From Actinomycetota bacterium (GTDB taxonomy: Bacteria; Actinomycetota; Actinomycetes; Nanopelagicales; Nanopelagicaceae): a stretch of 20,663 bases of DNA. The stretch spans positions 1-20,663 of the forward strand of contig VGAF01000013.1 of assembly GCA_016870855.1 (NCBI GenBank). Reading direction: 5' to 3'. The position numbers and the translations under genes were made by a program. The notes beneath the pieces are model-generated. The model worked only from the letters and a program-made list of their open reading frames with translations, was not told the DNA's origin and searched no databases. Each line of letters opens with the position of its first letter. Positions within the stretch are counted from its first letter, which is position 1. Shown in pieces: positions 7,364 to 13,864 of the stretch.

Positions 7364-7936
7364 ATGGTCAACTTGACGCGGATTTATACGAAAACTGGCG
7401 ATGATGGCACTACATCTCTCGGAGATATGAGCCGAACCTCGAAAAATGATCCGCGCCTTGAGGCTTATGCCACTGTAGATGAAGCTAACTCCTATATCGG
7501 AGTTGTTCTCACCGTCCCAAATCTCTCTGATGAGATCCGCAAATTACTGGTGCGAATACAGAATGACCTCTTTGATGTTGGCGCTGATCTATGTACCCCG
7601 GTGGTTGATTCGCCTCAATATGAACCGCTGCGAGTTCTTGAGTCTCAAGTCGCTTACCTAGAGGAACAGATAGATAAATACAATTCGGAGTTATCACCGC
7701 TCAAGTCATTTGTTCTCCCCTCTGGAACTGCCGCATCGGCACATCTTCATGTCGCAAGAACCGTGGTCCGGCGCGCTGAGCGTCGTACCTGGCAAGCAAT
7801 CCATGCTTTCGGCGAAGGTGTAAATAAGCTAACTGCTAAGTATTTGAATCGACTCTCAGATCTACTCTTTGTTCTTGCCAGATTTGAGAATAAGAGTGAG
7901 GGTGATCAACTCTGGGTTCCTGGCAAAAATCGCTAG
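7364..7936 (+). CDS. pduO: PduO-type ATP:cob(I)alamin adenosyltransferase
   Basis: This 190 aa cytoplasmic enzyme moves the 5'-deoxyadenosyl group of ATP to cob(I)alamin, making coenzyme B12. The N-terminal ATP-binding motif is visible (YTKTGDDGTTSLGDMSR, residues 8-24), then RLEAYATVDEANSYIG (31-46), a helical bundle, LPSGTAASAHLHVART (118-133), VVRRAER (134-140) and LNRLSDLLFVLAR (161-173), all hallmarks of the PduO/MMAB family. Length is normal. The ATG at 7364 has no Shine-Dalgarno site but has a -10-like box 6 nt upstream. Its stop codon shares the palindrome CTAG with the stop of the convergent gene. The association with murA and the atp operon recurs in actinobacteria. Confidence 0.95.
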   Translation: MVNLTRIYTKTGDDGTTSLGDMSRTSKNDPRLEAYATVDEANSYIGVVLTVPNLSDEIRKLLVRIQNDLFDVGADLCTPVVDSPQYEPLRVLESQVAYLEEQIDKYNSELSPLKSFVLPSGTAASAHLHVARTVVRRAERRTWQAIHAFGEGVNKLTAKYLNRLSDLLFVLARFENKSEGDQLWVPGKNR

Positions 7937-8253
7937 CTTCTTAGGATTGCTTCAGCTGCTTTAACTTCTTTTTCGAAGACCATTACTCGTGGGCCGCGTT
8001 TAGTCTGAGTCAAAGTTGCCTTAATCCCATTTGCAGCGAGTTTTTGGCGGAGCATTTCACCTTCAATATGGTTTCCAGGTCTAGCAACGACTCGAAGGAG
8101 CCCATACTCTTCATCATCACCTACTCGAAGTGGACGCGTTACGACCGAGTTACCTCGAGCAAAGGCCCATTTAAGAAGTCCAATCAGAACTAGCATTACC
8201 GCAAAGCCCGCTAGCGATTGAAAGAAGAGTTGATTATTCACTCCGCCCAACAT
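7933..8253 (-). CDS. Small membrane protein with DUF2007-like cytoplasmic domain
   Basis: This 106 aa protein has one hydrophobic segment (about residues 10-30, FQSLAGFAVMLVLIGLLKWA) followed by a basic stretch. From about residue 50 comes a small alpha/beta domain (LLRVVARPGNHIEGEMLRQK, then LAANGIKATLTQTKRGPRVM). The pattern of a short strand, a helix with E-x-L-x2-L and then GI resembles DUF2007 putative signal-transducing domains, but this is a by-eye match. The start overlaps the stop of the upstream secreted-protein gene by one base (TGATG), so the two are probably co-translated and may act together at the membrane. Function is not known. Confidence 0.75.
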   Translation of the reverse strand: MLGGVNNQLFFQSLAGFAVMLVLIGLLKWAFARGNSVVTRPLRVGDDEEYGLLRVVARPGNHIEGEMLRQKLAANGIKATLTQTKRGPRVMVFEKEVKAAEAILRS

Positions 8254-8795
8254 CAGTTATCACTCGCAGGAATTCGGTTATAAACATTTCCCGTTTTAGG
8301 GATATTAGTTTTTTCGCGATGGCAGATAACTCGAATATTGCCCACAGATACGCCCAAATCAACCGGCTCTTCACTCACCAAAAATATGGTTCCCAGTTCG
8401 CGCGAATCAGTTCCCTTTGCATATGTAACAAGGGTGCCAATTCGATCTTTTGTAAGGGTATTGGGGTTAACTTTTCTTAGGGTGGAATTCACTTCCCACC
8501 AGGTACATCCCCGTTCTGCGGCAACAAAGACCGCGCCACAGGCAAATTCTTCACATTGCGCTAAGAAGCGCTGGAGCGATTTACGAGCCGATAAGTGACC
8601 AATCAATTCATCGCTACTTGGTACCTTGGCATAGACGCCATCAATCTCTTTGAAACCTTTCGGCGGCCAGACTGGCTTAGGCGAAGTTGCTGGAATCGGT
8701 TTCTTCTTCGCTGCAGATGCAATCGGCGAGCTGGGAAGTGCTGAGAAGAAAATAGCGATTGAGAGCGCGAGGATTCCGATACTTCGCTTCTGCAT
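8253..8795 (-). CDS. Secreted protein of unknown function with four cysteines
   Basis: This 180 aa protein is not recognised. It begins with a signal peptide (MQKRSIG, hydrophobic core to about residue 20, ASA before residue 30), then a Lys/Pro-rich linker (about 30-47), then a globular part. Cys81, Cys86, Cys97 and Cys158 are the only cysteines after export, enough for two disulfides. The globular part has a C-x4-C stretch (CEEFAC), RGCTWWEVN and a strand-rich end. It lacks a lipobox, so it is probably released or wall-associated rather than a lipoprotein. It is the first gene of a two-gene unit with the small membrane protein. The ATG at 8795 has CAAGAT 6 nt upstream and no Shine-Dalgarno site. 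Confidence 0.8.
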   Translation of the reverse strand: MQKRSIGILALSIAIFFSALPSSPIASAAKKKPIPATSPKPVWPPKGFKEIDGVYAKVPSSDELIGHLSARKSLQRFLAQCEEFACGAVFVAAERGCTWWEVNSTLRKVNPNTLTKDRIGTLVTYAKGTDSRELGTIFLVSEEPVDLGVSVGNIRVICHREKTNIPKTGNVYNRIPASDN

Positions 8796-8801
8796 GGCTC
8801 A

Positions 8802-8807
8802 ATCTTG
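8802..8807 (-). promoter_or_regulatory. Candidate -10 element, secreted-protein gene
   Basis: CAAGAT on the minus strand ends exactly 6 nt before the ATG at 8795, matching the ANNNT core and the spacing seen at other starts in the window. It lies back to back with the promoter of the divergent Cys/His gene. Confidence 0.35.
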
Positions 8808-8819
8808 CCCGAAATAGGT

Positions 8820-8825
8820 AAGAAT
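8820..8825 (+). promoter_or_regulatory. Candidate -10 element, Cys/His protein gene
   Basis: AAGAAT ends 6 nt before the GTG at 8832. This supports GTG 8832, rather than the upstream TTG at 8805, as the start of the gene. Confidence 0.4.
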
Positions 8826-8831
8826 CTCCCT

Positions 8832-9164
8832 GTGAGTCCCCGGAGAAACCATCCCAAGAAGCGTGGTTCAAATAGATCGAACCAAAATAGGGGTGAGGAT
8901 GAGCGTGATATCGCTGCTTCGCACGAAACAATCGAAGAGCATGAAGAAGGCATTTATCGGGTAAGGAAAATCACCGGTTCAAGTTCTACAAAGCCTTATC
9001 GCTGTCCAGGATGCGATCAATTGATTCGAATGGCTACGCCGCACATCGTTGCCTGGATTGAAGGCGATGTTGATTCTCGTAGGCATTGGCACTCAGCATG
9101 TTGGAACAAACGGGAACATCGCCGCCCAAATGTTGAACGAACTCGTAACGCGCCGCGATTTTAA
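8832..9164 (+). CDS. Conserved small actinobacterial Cys/His protein (zinc-ribbon or treble-clef-like)
   Basis: This 110 aa protein starts at GTG 8832, which gives the N-terminus MSPRRNHPKKRG that I recall for actinobacterial homologues often mislabelled ATP/GTP-binding. After a charged, probably disordered first half (about 1-45), a compact domain reads YRCPGCDQLI, then PHIVAW, then RRHWHSACWN. The C-x2-C pair and the later H-x-H-x2-C suggest a single zinc site. There is no P-loop, so a nucleotide-binding label is unsupported. The tail RTRNAPRF is basic. It is cytoplasmic and of unknown function; nucleic-acid binding is a guess from charge. It is convergent with the aldehyde dehydrogenase gene (10 bp gap). 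Confidence 0.85.
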   Translation: MSPRRNHPKKRGSNRSNQNRGEDERDIAASHETIEEHEEGIYRVRKITGSSSTKPYRCPGCDQLIRMATPHIVAWIEGDVDSRRHWHSACWNKREHRRPNVERTRNAPRF

Positions 9165-9174
9165 GCGCGACTTA

Positions 9175-10680
9175 TTATCGAATTCGTCGTTTGTGTAACA
9201 ACTTAACTAGTCTTACCAAGATTCGATCAGCGCGCTCACTTCGCTCAAAAGTAGTGAATTCAAGTGGAATCCGGAATCTGCGCTTCACCACAGTTCTTGG
9301 ATAAGTAAACTCGAGAAGACCTTCAGCGCCATGAATTCTTCCGTAGCCGCTATCTTTTACGCCACCAAATGGAACGGCGCCGATTGCAGCGAATGAGAAG
9401 GCTGAGTTAATCGAGACCATTCCGCACTTGAGAAGTGATGCGATTCGCTTTCCATTCTTCTTTGACCAGACCGCCGCACCAAGTCCATAACTTGTGGAGT
9501 TGGCAAGATCTACCGCTTCATCCATATTCGAGACAGTATTTATGACAAGCGTTGGGCCAAAGGTCTCATCGGTTACTGCAAGTGAATCTTCGGGGACATC
9601 GGCGAGAATGACCGGCTCTACGTAACCGCCCTTAATCGCATCTTTTCCGCCCAATAAGAAAGAACCGCCTTTAGAAACCGCATCATCGATATGACTCTTG
9701 ATTACCTTTAATTGAGAGGGCATGGTTGCTGGTCCGTACTTGGCACCATCGCCAAATCCGGGCTTAATCTCTTTAGCCAAGGCCACGATCTCAGTTTTGA
9801 ACTTGCCAGCGACTTGGCGGTGTACATAGACGCGCTCTGCGCCAATACAAGATTGTCCGGCATTAGACATCGCATGCCATAACGTCATCTCAGCAGCCTT
9901 TGAAATATCGGCATCTTTATCGACAAGTACCGCATCCTTACCGCCGCACTCCAAGACGACAGGCGTCATATTTACCGCGCAGGCCGCAGCAACTTTCTTT
10001 GCCGTTCTTGTCGAACCGGTAAATGAAATCTTGTCGACCTTGCTCGCTGTAAGCGCAGCTCCGGTAGCTGCATCTCCAGTAATCGTTGTGAAGATATCTT
10101 TAAAAGGAGCGATGCGCTTCCAGCTCTCCTCCAAAAATGCACCGATAGCTGGCGTGTATTCACTCGGCTTAAAGACGACGGCATTACCAGCAGCAAGTGC
10201 ATAAGCAATTGATCCAACCGGAGTGAATATTGGATAGTTCCAAGGTCCAATTACTCCGACAACTCCAAATGGAACGCGTTGGACTTGCGCAGCCATGTTA
10301 AACATCAATAACCCAGCTGGCCGAGATTGCCGGCCGAGTACGCGTGGTGCAAACTTTCCAGCCCAACCAATATGTTCGATAGCGAGCGCGACTTCAAGAG
10401 TCGCATCGCTCGATGGCTTTCCAGTCTCTCGGTGGATTAACTCAGCGGCTTCTTTCATGTCACGGGTGAGAATCGAAGCCCAATCCCGGAGCACGACATG
10501 GCGCGCTCTAAAACTTAAATTAGCCCAACGTTCTGCGGCCTCCTTCGCGCTAGCCACTACATCTTCAACTTCACTCTTTGTGAAAACCGGAAAGACTCCG
10601 ACAACTTCACCAGTTGCAGGATTTGTCGATTCAAAAGCAGCTGGGTTCTTTTTACGCGTTGAGCTGGGTTTGGTGGCCAT
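9175..10680 (-). CDS. Aldehyde dehydrogenase, succinate-semialdehyde dehydrogenase-like
   Basis: This 501 aa cytoplasmic NAD(P)-dependent enzyme oxidises an aldehyde to the acid. The whole ALDH set is present: GPWNYP with Asn148, KPSE with Lys171 and Glu174 (Glu here usually goes with NAD rather than NADP), FTGST at 220-224, the general base Glu244 in LECGGKD, and the nucleophile Cys278 in GQSCIGAERV, 34 residues on, the canonical spacing. The substrate is not proven; actinobacterial relatives are annotated as succinate-semialdehyde dehydrogenases, so GABA or 4-carbon semialdehyde use is the best guess. The C-terminal tail past the catalytic domain is basic and amphipathic (RILVRLVKLLHKRRIR), which could hold it at the membrane. 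It is divergent from the hydrolase gene, with 23 bp between start codons. Confidence 0.93.
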   Translation of the reverse strand: MATKPSSTRKKNPAAFESTNPATGEVVGVFPVFTKSEVEDVVASAKEAAERWANLSFRARHVVLRDWASILTRDMKEAAELIHRETGKPSSDATLEVALAIEHIGWAGKFAPRVLGRQSRPAGLLMFNMAAQVQRVPFGVVGVIGPWNYPIFTPVGSIAYALAAGNAVVFKPSEYTPAIGAFLEESWKRIAPFKDIFTTITGDAATGAALTASKVDKISFTGSTRTAKKVAAACAVNMTPVVLECGGKDAVLVDKDADISKAAEMTLWHAMSNAGQSCIGAERVYVHRQVAGKFKTEIVALAKEIKPGFGDGAKYGPATMPSQLKVIKSHIDDAVSKGGSFLLGGKDAIKGGYVEPVILADVPEDSLAVTDETFGPTLVINTVSNMDEAVDLANSTSYGLGAAVWSKKNGKRIASLLKCGMVSINSAFSFAAIGAVPFGGVKDSGYGRIHGAEGLLEFTYPRTVVKRRFRIPLEFTTFERSERADRILVRLVKLLHKRRIR

Positions 10681-10686
10681 GGGCTA

Positions 10687-10692
10687 AGACTA
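10687..10692 (-). promoter_or_regulatory. Candidate -10 element of the aldehyde dehydrogenase gene
   Basis: TAGTCT on the minus strand ends 6 nt before the ATG at 10680, a full TANNNT match in leaderless layout. Its last two bases overlap the -10 of the opposite gene. Confidence 0.5.
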
Positions 10693-10696
10693 AACT
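10691..10696 (+). promoter_or_regulatory. Candidate -10 element of the alpha/beta hydrolase gene
   Basis: TAAACT ends 7 nt before the GTG at 10704, a full TANNNT match. It supports GTG 10704 as the start and overlaps the divergent -10 at 10687-10692. Confidence 0.5.
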
Positions 10697-10703
10697 CTTC
10701 TGC

Positions 10704-11417
10704 GTGGGAGAACTCATCAGGCCAAGTACGGTCCTTCCAGCTCAACGGGAACCCATAACCATAATCACATCTGATGGACTAAAACTCGTTGGCGAAGTCG
10801 CAACCCCGCTAAGTGGTGATAGAAATCGTGCAATTCTCTGTCTACACCCCCTTCCCACTCATGGCGGAATGATGGATAGCCATATATTTAAGAAAGCAGC
10901 AAATCGTTTACCGGCGCTTGCAGATGTGACGGTCGTAAGGTTCAACACTCGAGGTACCTCAAGTGGCCATGGCAAGAGTGAGGGTGAGTTTGGTGGGGGA
11001 GTAACAGAGCGAGCAGATGTAATCGCAGCAATTAATTACTGCTTCGACGAACTTAAGATCAAAGAGCTCTGGGTTGTTGGGTGGTCTTTTGGAACTGACC
11101 TCGCGTTACAACATGCAACTGATAAGAGAGTAAAGGGATTGATTTTGCTCTCACCCCCGTTAAGAACAACTAAGGAAGGGCAGTTGCAATTTTGGAGTCA
11201 AGATGGTCGACCCGTGATTGCACTTGCCCCAGAGTTAGATGACTATCTAAAGCCAGAACAAGCTCGAAAAAGTTTTGCGCCTCTTAAGCAATTAGAGTTG
11301 ATTGCCGTTCCTGAAGCGAAGCATCTCTGGGTTGGCGAGCCATTTGTACGACTAGTCTTGAGTGAAATAGTGCGAATAATTAATCCAGCGCGACTCCCGC
11401 TTCCTACGGAGTACTAG
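10704..11417 (+). CDS. Alpha/beta hydrolase of unknown substrate
   Basis: This 237 aa protein has an alpha/beta hydrolase fold. An oxyanion-side motif LCLHPLPTHGG lies at about 46-55, RFNTRGTSSGHG at 79-90, the nucleophile elbow GWSFG with Ser128, acidic candidates D179/D180, and the catalytic histidine at KHLW (His207). It resembles the small serine hydrolases that have an HP..THGG motif and a fold-completing RGTGxSxG loop. It lacks a signal peptide and is probably cytoplasmic. The start is GTG 10704: longer readings would run into the divergent aldehyde dehydrogenase gene, and a TAAACT box stands 7 nt upstream. Pairing with the dehydrogenase suggests related regulation, but no shared pathway is shown. 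Its stop is 3 bp from the stop of the convergent AI-2E gene. Confidence 0.88.
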   Translation: MGELIRPSTVLPAQREPITIITSDGLKLVGEVATPLSGDRNRAILCLHPLPTHGGMMDSHIFKKAANRLPALADVTVVRFNTRGTSSGHGKSEGEFGGGVTERADVIAAINYCFDELKIKELWVVGWSFGTDLALQHATDKRVKGLILLSPPLRTTKEGQLQFWSQDGRPVIALAPELDDYLKPEQARKSFAPLKQLELIAVPEAKHLWVGEPFVRLVLSEIVRIINPARLPLPTEY

Positions 11418-11420
11418 AAC

Positions 11421-12551
11421 CTAAGAATTATCAGTCTTTGGGAAGACCACTTCATCCATAATCAACAAGATTGCGGCGGCGATTGGGACTGCGAGAATTC
11501 CGCCAACTAATCCGAGTAGGGATGTTCCGAGAAGCGCAGCAACGATAGTTACCAATCCAGGAATAGCGAGAGTTCGCTTCATGATTCGTGGCGTGATTAA
11601 GTAATTCTCAATCTGAACATAAAGCGTATAGAGCACTAGGGCAAGGACGCCTTTAGTTGGAGATTGGGTGAGGGCAACGAGGGAGACGATGGTCCCGCCG
11701 ATGAAATGGCCCACCAATGGAATGAGTGCAACAAAGAGAATCAACATGCCAAGAGCTGCGGCATAGGGAAGATCTAGGACGAGTCCCAAGAAGAATACGA
11801 AGATAGAGGCGAAGAAGGCGATCAGTATTTGGCTACCAACAAAGGAGCCAACTCGAGCGATTATGGCATCGCCGATCTTTGACACTCGTTCGCGCCGGGA
11901 AGCAGGTGCGAGGCGATAAAAGACCTTTGTTACTGAAGGAAGTGAATACAAGAAGTAGAGCGTGAGGATTAGGACTGTTAGCGCAGAGAAAGCGCCAGAG
12001 AGAACGGTTCTTCCGACCCCGAGTACGCCACCAAATGCTCCAGTAATAAGTGCGCCGTCGGTAAACCAATTCTCAAACTTATCTTCAAGAGTCTTGATCA
12101 ACCCATAATCTTCATCGAGCGTTAGAAAGGTCTTGTTGTTACGGAGCGAATCGATTAGCTGTGGCGCGCCATCTACTAAATCATTTACTTGAGAGAATAC
12201 CGGTGGAATCACTACAAGCGCCGCAAGAACTACAAAGAGTAGAACGAGGATTACAACAGCGGTAACAGCAAGACCACGCTTTGCCACTCTTTGTTCAAGG
12301 GCCGAGACCGCAGGATTAAGACCCATCGCTAAGAAGAGCGAGATGATGATGAGAATAAATACTTGAGTCGCAGATTGGAGAGCTTGAAGAAGTGCGAAAG
12401 CTACAAGGGCGCCAGTCGTGGCAAGGAAACCGAAGTAGAAAGGATGCTGGATGTTTAACGGGTCACCCTTCGCGCCGAAATCCTCGAGCTTTGTAGGTAT
12501 TTCGGGAGATTTATCACTTGATTTCTTAAAGACTCTCTTTATTCGCGCCAT
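11421..12551 (-). CDS. AI-2E family transporter-like membrane protein
   Basis: This 376 aa multi-spanning membrane protein is of the AI-2E/PerM family. Hydrophobic segments lie at about 39-60, 63-80, 93-117, 182-204, 237-260, 264-292, 301-312 and 328-365, with a soluble stretch at about 120-170 between the third and fourth, the usual PerM topology. The conserved C-terminal blocks PLVGHFIGG (278-286) and NYLITPRIMKRT (316-327) are present. Members export small molecules or act as Na+/H+ antiporters; the substrate here cannot be read from sequence. A charged cytoplasmic N-terminus (1-35) precedes the first helix. The ATG at 12551 has TAGACT 6 nt upstream. It is divergent from the DUF4032 gene. 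Confidence 0.92.
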   Translation of the reverse strand: MARIKRVFKKSSDKSPEIPTKLEDFGAKGDPLNIQHPFYFGFLATTGALVAFALLQALQSATQVFILIIISLFLAMGLNPAVSALEQRVAKRGLAVTAVVILVLLFVVLAALVVIPPVFSQVNDLVDGAPQLIDSLRNNKTFLTLDEDYGLIKTLEDKFENWFTDGALITGAFGGVLGVGRTVLSGAFSALTVLILTLYFLYSLPSVTKVFYRLAPASRRERVSKIGDAIIARVGSFVGSQILIAFFASIFVFFLGLVLDLPYAAALGMLILFVALIPLVGHFIGGTIVSLVALTQSPTKGVLALVLYTLYVQIENYLITPRIMKRTLAIPGLVTIVAALLGTSLLGLVGGILAVPIAAAILLIMDEVVFPKTDNS

Positions 12552-12557
12552 CGCATA

Positions 12558-12563
12558 AGTCTA
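12558..12563 (-). promoter_or_regulatory. Candidate -10 element of the AI-2E family gene
   Basis: TAGACT on the minus strand ends 6 nt before the ATG at 12551, a full TANNNT match in leaderless layout. Confidence 0.5.
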
Positions 12564-12571
12564 GAGCCTGA

Positions 12572-12577
12572 AAGAAT
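12572..12577 (+). promoter_or_regulatory. Candidate -10 element of the DUF4032 gene
   Basis: AAGAAT ends 7 nt before the ATG at 12585. The whole divergent intergenic stretch is 33 bp, so both promoters must extend into the opposite coding region. Confidence 0.4.
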
Positions 12578-12584
12578 TACGACT

Positions 12585-13835
12585 ATGTCGCCTCACGAGT
12601 CGCCTCATCTGCCGCAACTTCGAATCACCGGTATCGGTGAGGAGATCGCGACGCTTGCTAACTTACCTTGGGATATTCCGCTTGAAGAGTGGCCAGAAGA
12701 CCCGACTCTTGCAGCCCAGCGCGGTATCTCGAGACATATCGTCCGGTTGGTTCGTTCGACTTCTGATCCCGAAAGTGAGATTTACGCGGTAAAGGAAACT
12801 GTTCCCGAGTTCGCTCATCGCGAGTATGAAGCGCTTCGCGAGTTGGGGCATCGGGGCGCGCCATCGGTCGCCCAAATCGCAGTCGTTGATGGCCGAACCG
12901 CTCGTGATGGCAGCGAGCTTCCATGCGCGATTGTCACCCAATTTCTTCCCTACTCACTTCCTTATCGCGTTCTCTTAAGTGGAACGGTTACGCAGCACGA
13001 AGTTATTAACATGGCTAACGCACTTGCTTACCTACTTGTCCGGTTACATCTACTTGGATTTTGGTGGGGCGATTGCTCGTTATCGAATGCCCTATTTCGT
13101 CGGGATGCAGAAGGGTTTGTTGCATATTTAGTAGATGCAGAAACTGGTGAGTTTCAAAAGCGGTTAAGTGATGGCCAACGTGAACATGATCTAGATATCG
13201 TTCGATTCAATGTTGCAGCAGAACTTGAAGATTTAAAACTTTCGGGCGTGCTCTTTCCGGGTATGGATCCGGTACGTGCGAGTGAATCAGTCATAAAGCG
13301 TTATCGAAGAATTTGGAGCGCGCTAAGTGAGCCACAACTTCTTCCGGCTAATGATCGCCACGCCGTCGAGCGAGCCATGCGTTCGCTTCAAGATCTCGGT
13401 TTTGCTGTGGAAGAGGTAGATCTCCAAGTACAAGGCGATGCTGGGACTTTGAAATTTACCCCAAAGCTTGTTGCGCCTAACTATCACTCACATCGCCTGA
13501 AAGAGCTAATGGGACTTGATGTTGAGGAGCTACAAGCTAAACGAATTCTTGCTTCATTTGATCGCTTCCGATCACGTGAGATTGGAAAGACTCCAGATAA
13601 ATATGAGGCGGCGCAACGTTGGCTTAATGAGGTCTTTTTCAAAGTGGTGAACTCAGTCCCAGAATCGATGCGGGGACGCATCGAAGATGCCCAGTTCTTC
13701 CATGAAGTGTTAGAGCATCGCTGGTATCTAGGGGAAAAAGCCGGACATGATCTCGGTCTTGAGCGCGCTACCGAGGATTACATCGCTGCTGTCCTTCCCT
13801 TTAGATCAGATTCCGGCGCCTCGGTTAAGTCATAA
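12585..13835 (+). CDS. DUF4032 protein with kinase-like fold
   Basis: This 416 aa protein has the look of actinobacterial DUF4032/lipopolysaccharide-kinase-like proteins. The N-terminal motif LPWDIPLEEWPEDP (27-40) is typical. Kinase-type residues are all visible: Lys70 in YAVKET, Glu80 in the following helix (HREYEAL), the catalytic-loop equivalent WGDCSLSNALFRRDA with Asp163 and Asn168, and the metal-binding Asp184 in YLVDAETGE. This argues for a working phosphotransferase rather than a pseudokinase, but the substrate is unknown. The C-terminal half (about 255-400) is the DUF4032 region, charged and helical. There are no signal or membrane segments. It has its own likely leaderless start and is followed after 29 bp by the CnoX-like gene. 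Confidence 0.9.
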   Translation: MSPHESPHLPQLRITGIGEEIATLANLPWDIPLEEWPEDPTLAAQRGISRHIVRLVRSTSDPESEIYAVKETVPEFAHREYEALRELGHRGAPSVAQIAVVDGRTARDGSELPCAIVTQFLPYSLPYRVLLSGTVTQHEVINMANALAYLLVRLHLLGFWWGDCSLSNALFRRDAEGFVAYLVDAETGEFQKRLSDGQREHDLDIVRFNVAAELEDLKLSGVLFPGMDPVRASESVIKRYRRIWSALSEPQLLPANDRHAVERAMRSLQDLGFAVEEVDLQVQGDAGTLKFTPKLVAPNYHSHRLKELMGLDVEELQAKRILASFDRFRSREIGKTPDKYEAAQRWLNEVFFKVVNSVPESMRGRIEDAQFFHEVLEHRWYLGEKAGHDLGLERATEDYIAAVLPFRSDSGASVKS

Positions 13836-13852
13836 GTGCTGCGAGATTTTGA

Positions 13853-13858
13853 GAGAAT
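13853..13858 (+). promoter_or_regulatory. Candidate -10 element of the CnoX-like gene
   Basis: GAGAAT ends 6 nt before GTG 13865. It matches the ANNNT core with G in place of T at the first position and favours GTG 13865 over the in-frame ATG at 13871. Confidence 0.35.
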
Positions 13859-13864
13859 ACCCCG

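Noticed and set aside
8805..8831. TTG 8805 as start of the Cys/His protein
   Set aside because: The family N-terminus MSPRRN begins at GTG 8832, which also has a -10-like box 6 nt upstream.
8603..8953. 116-codon minus-strand frame overlapping the secreted-protein gene and the Cys/His gene
   Set aside because: It overlaps the secreted-protein gene in another frame and the Cys/His gene on the opposite strand; Ser/Arg-rich with no motif.
10614..10703. Longer alpha/beta hydrolase start at 10614
   Set aside because: It would overlap the first 67 bp of the divergent aldehyde dehydrogenase and adds 30 residues not typical of the fold; GTG 10704 has a TAAACT box.
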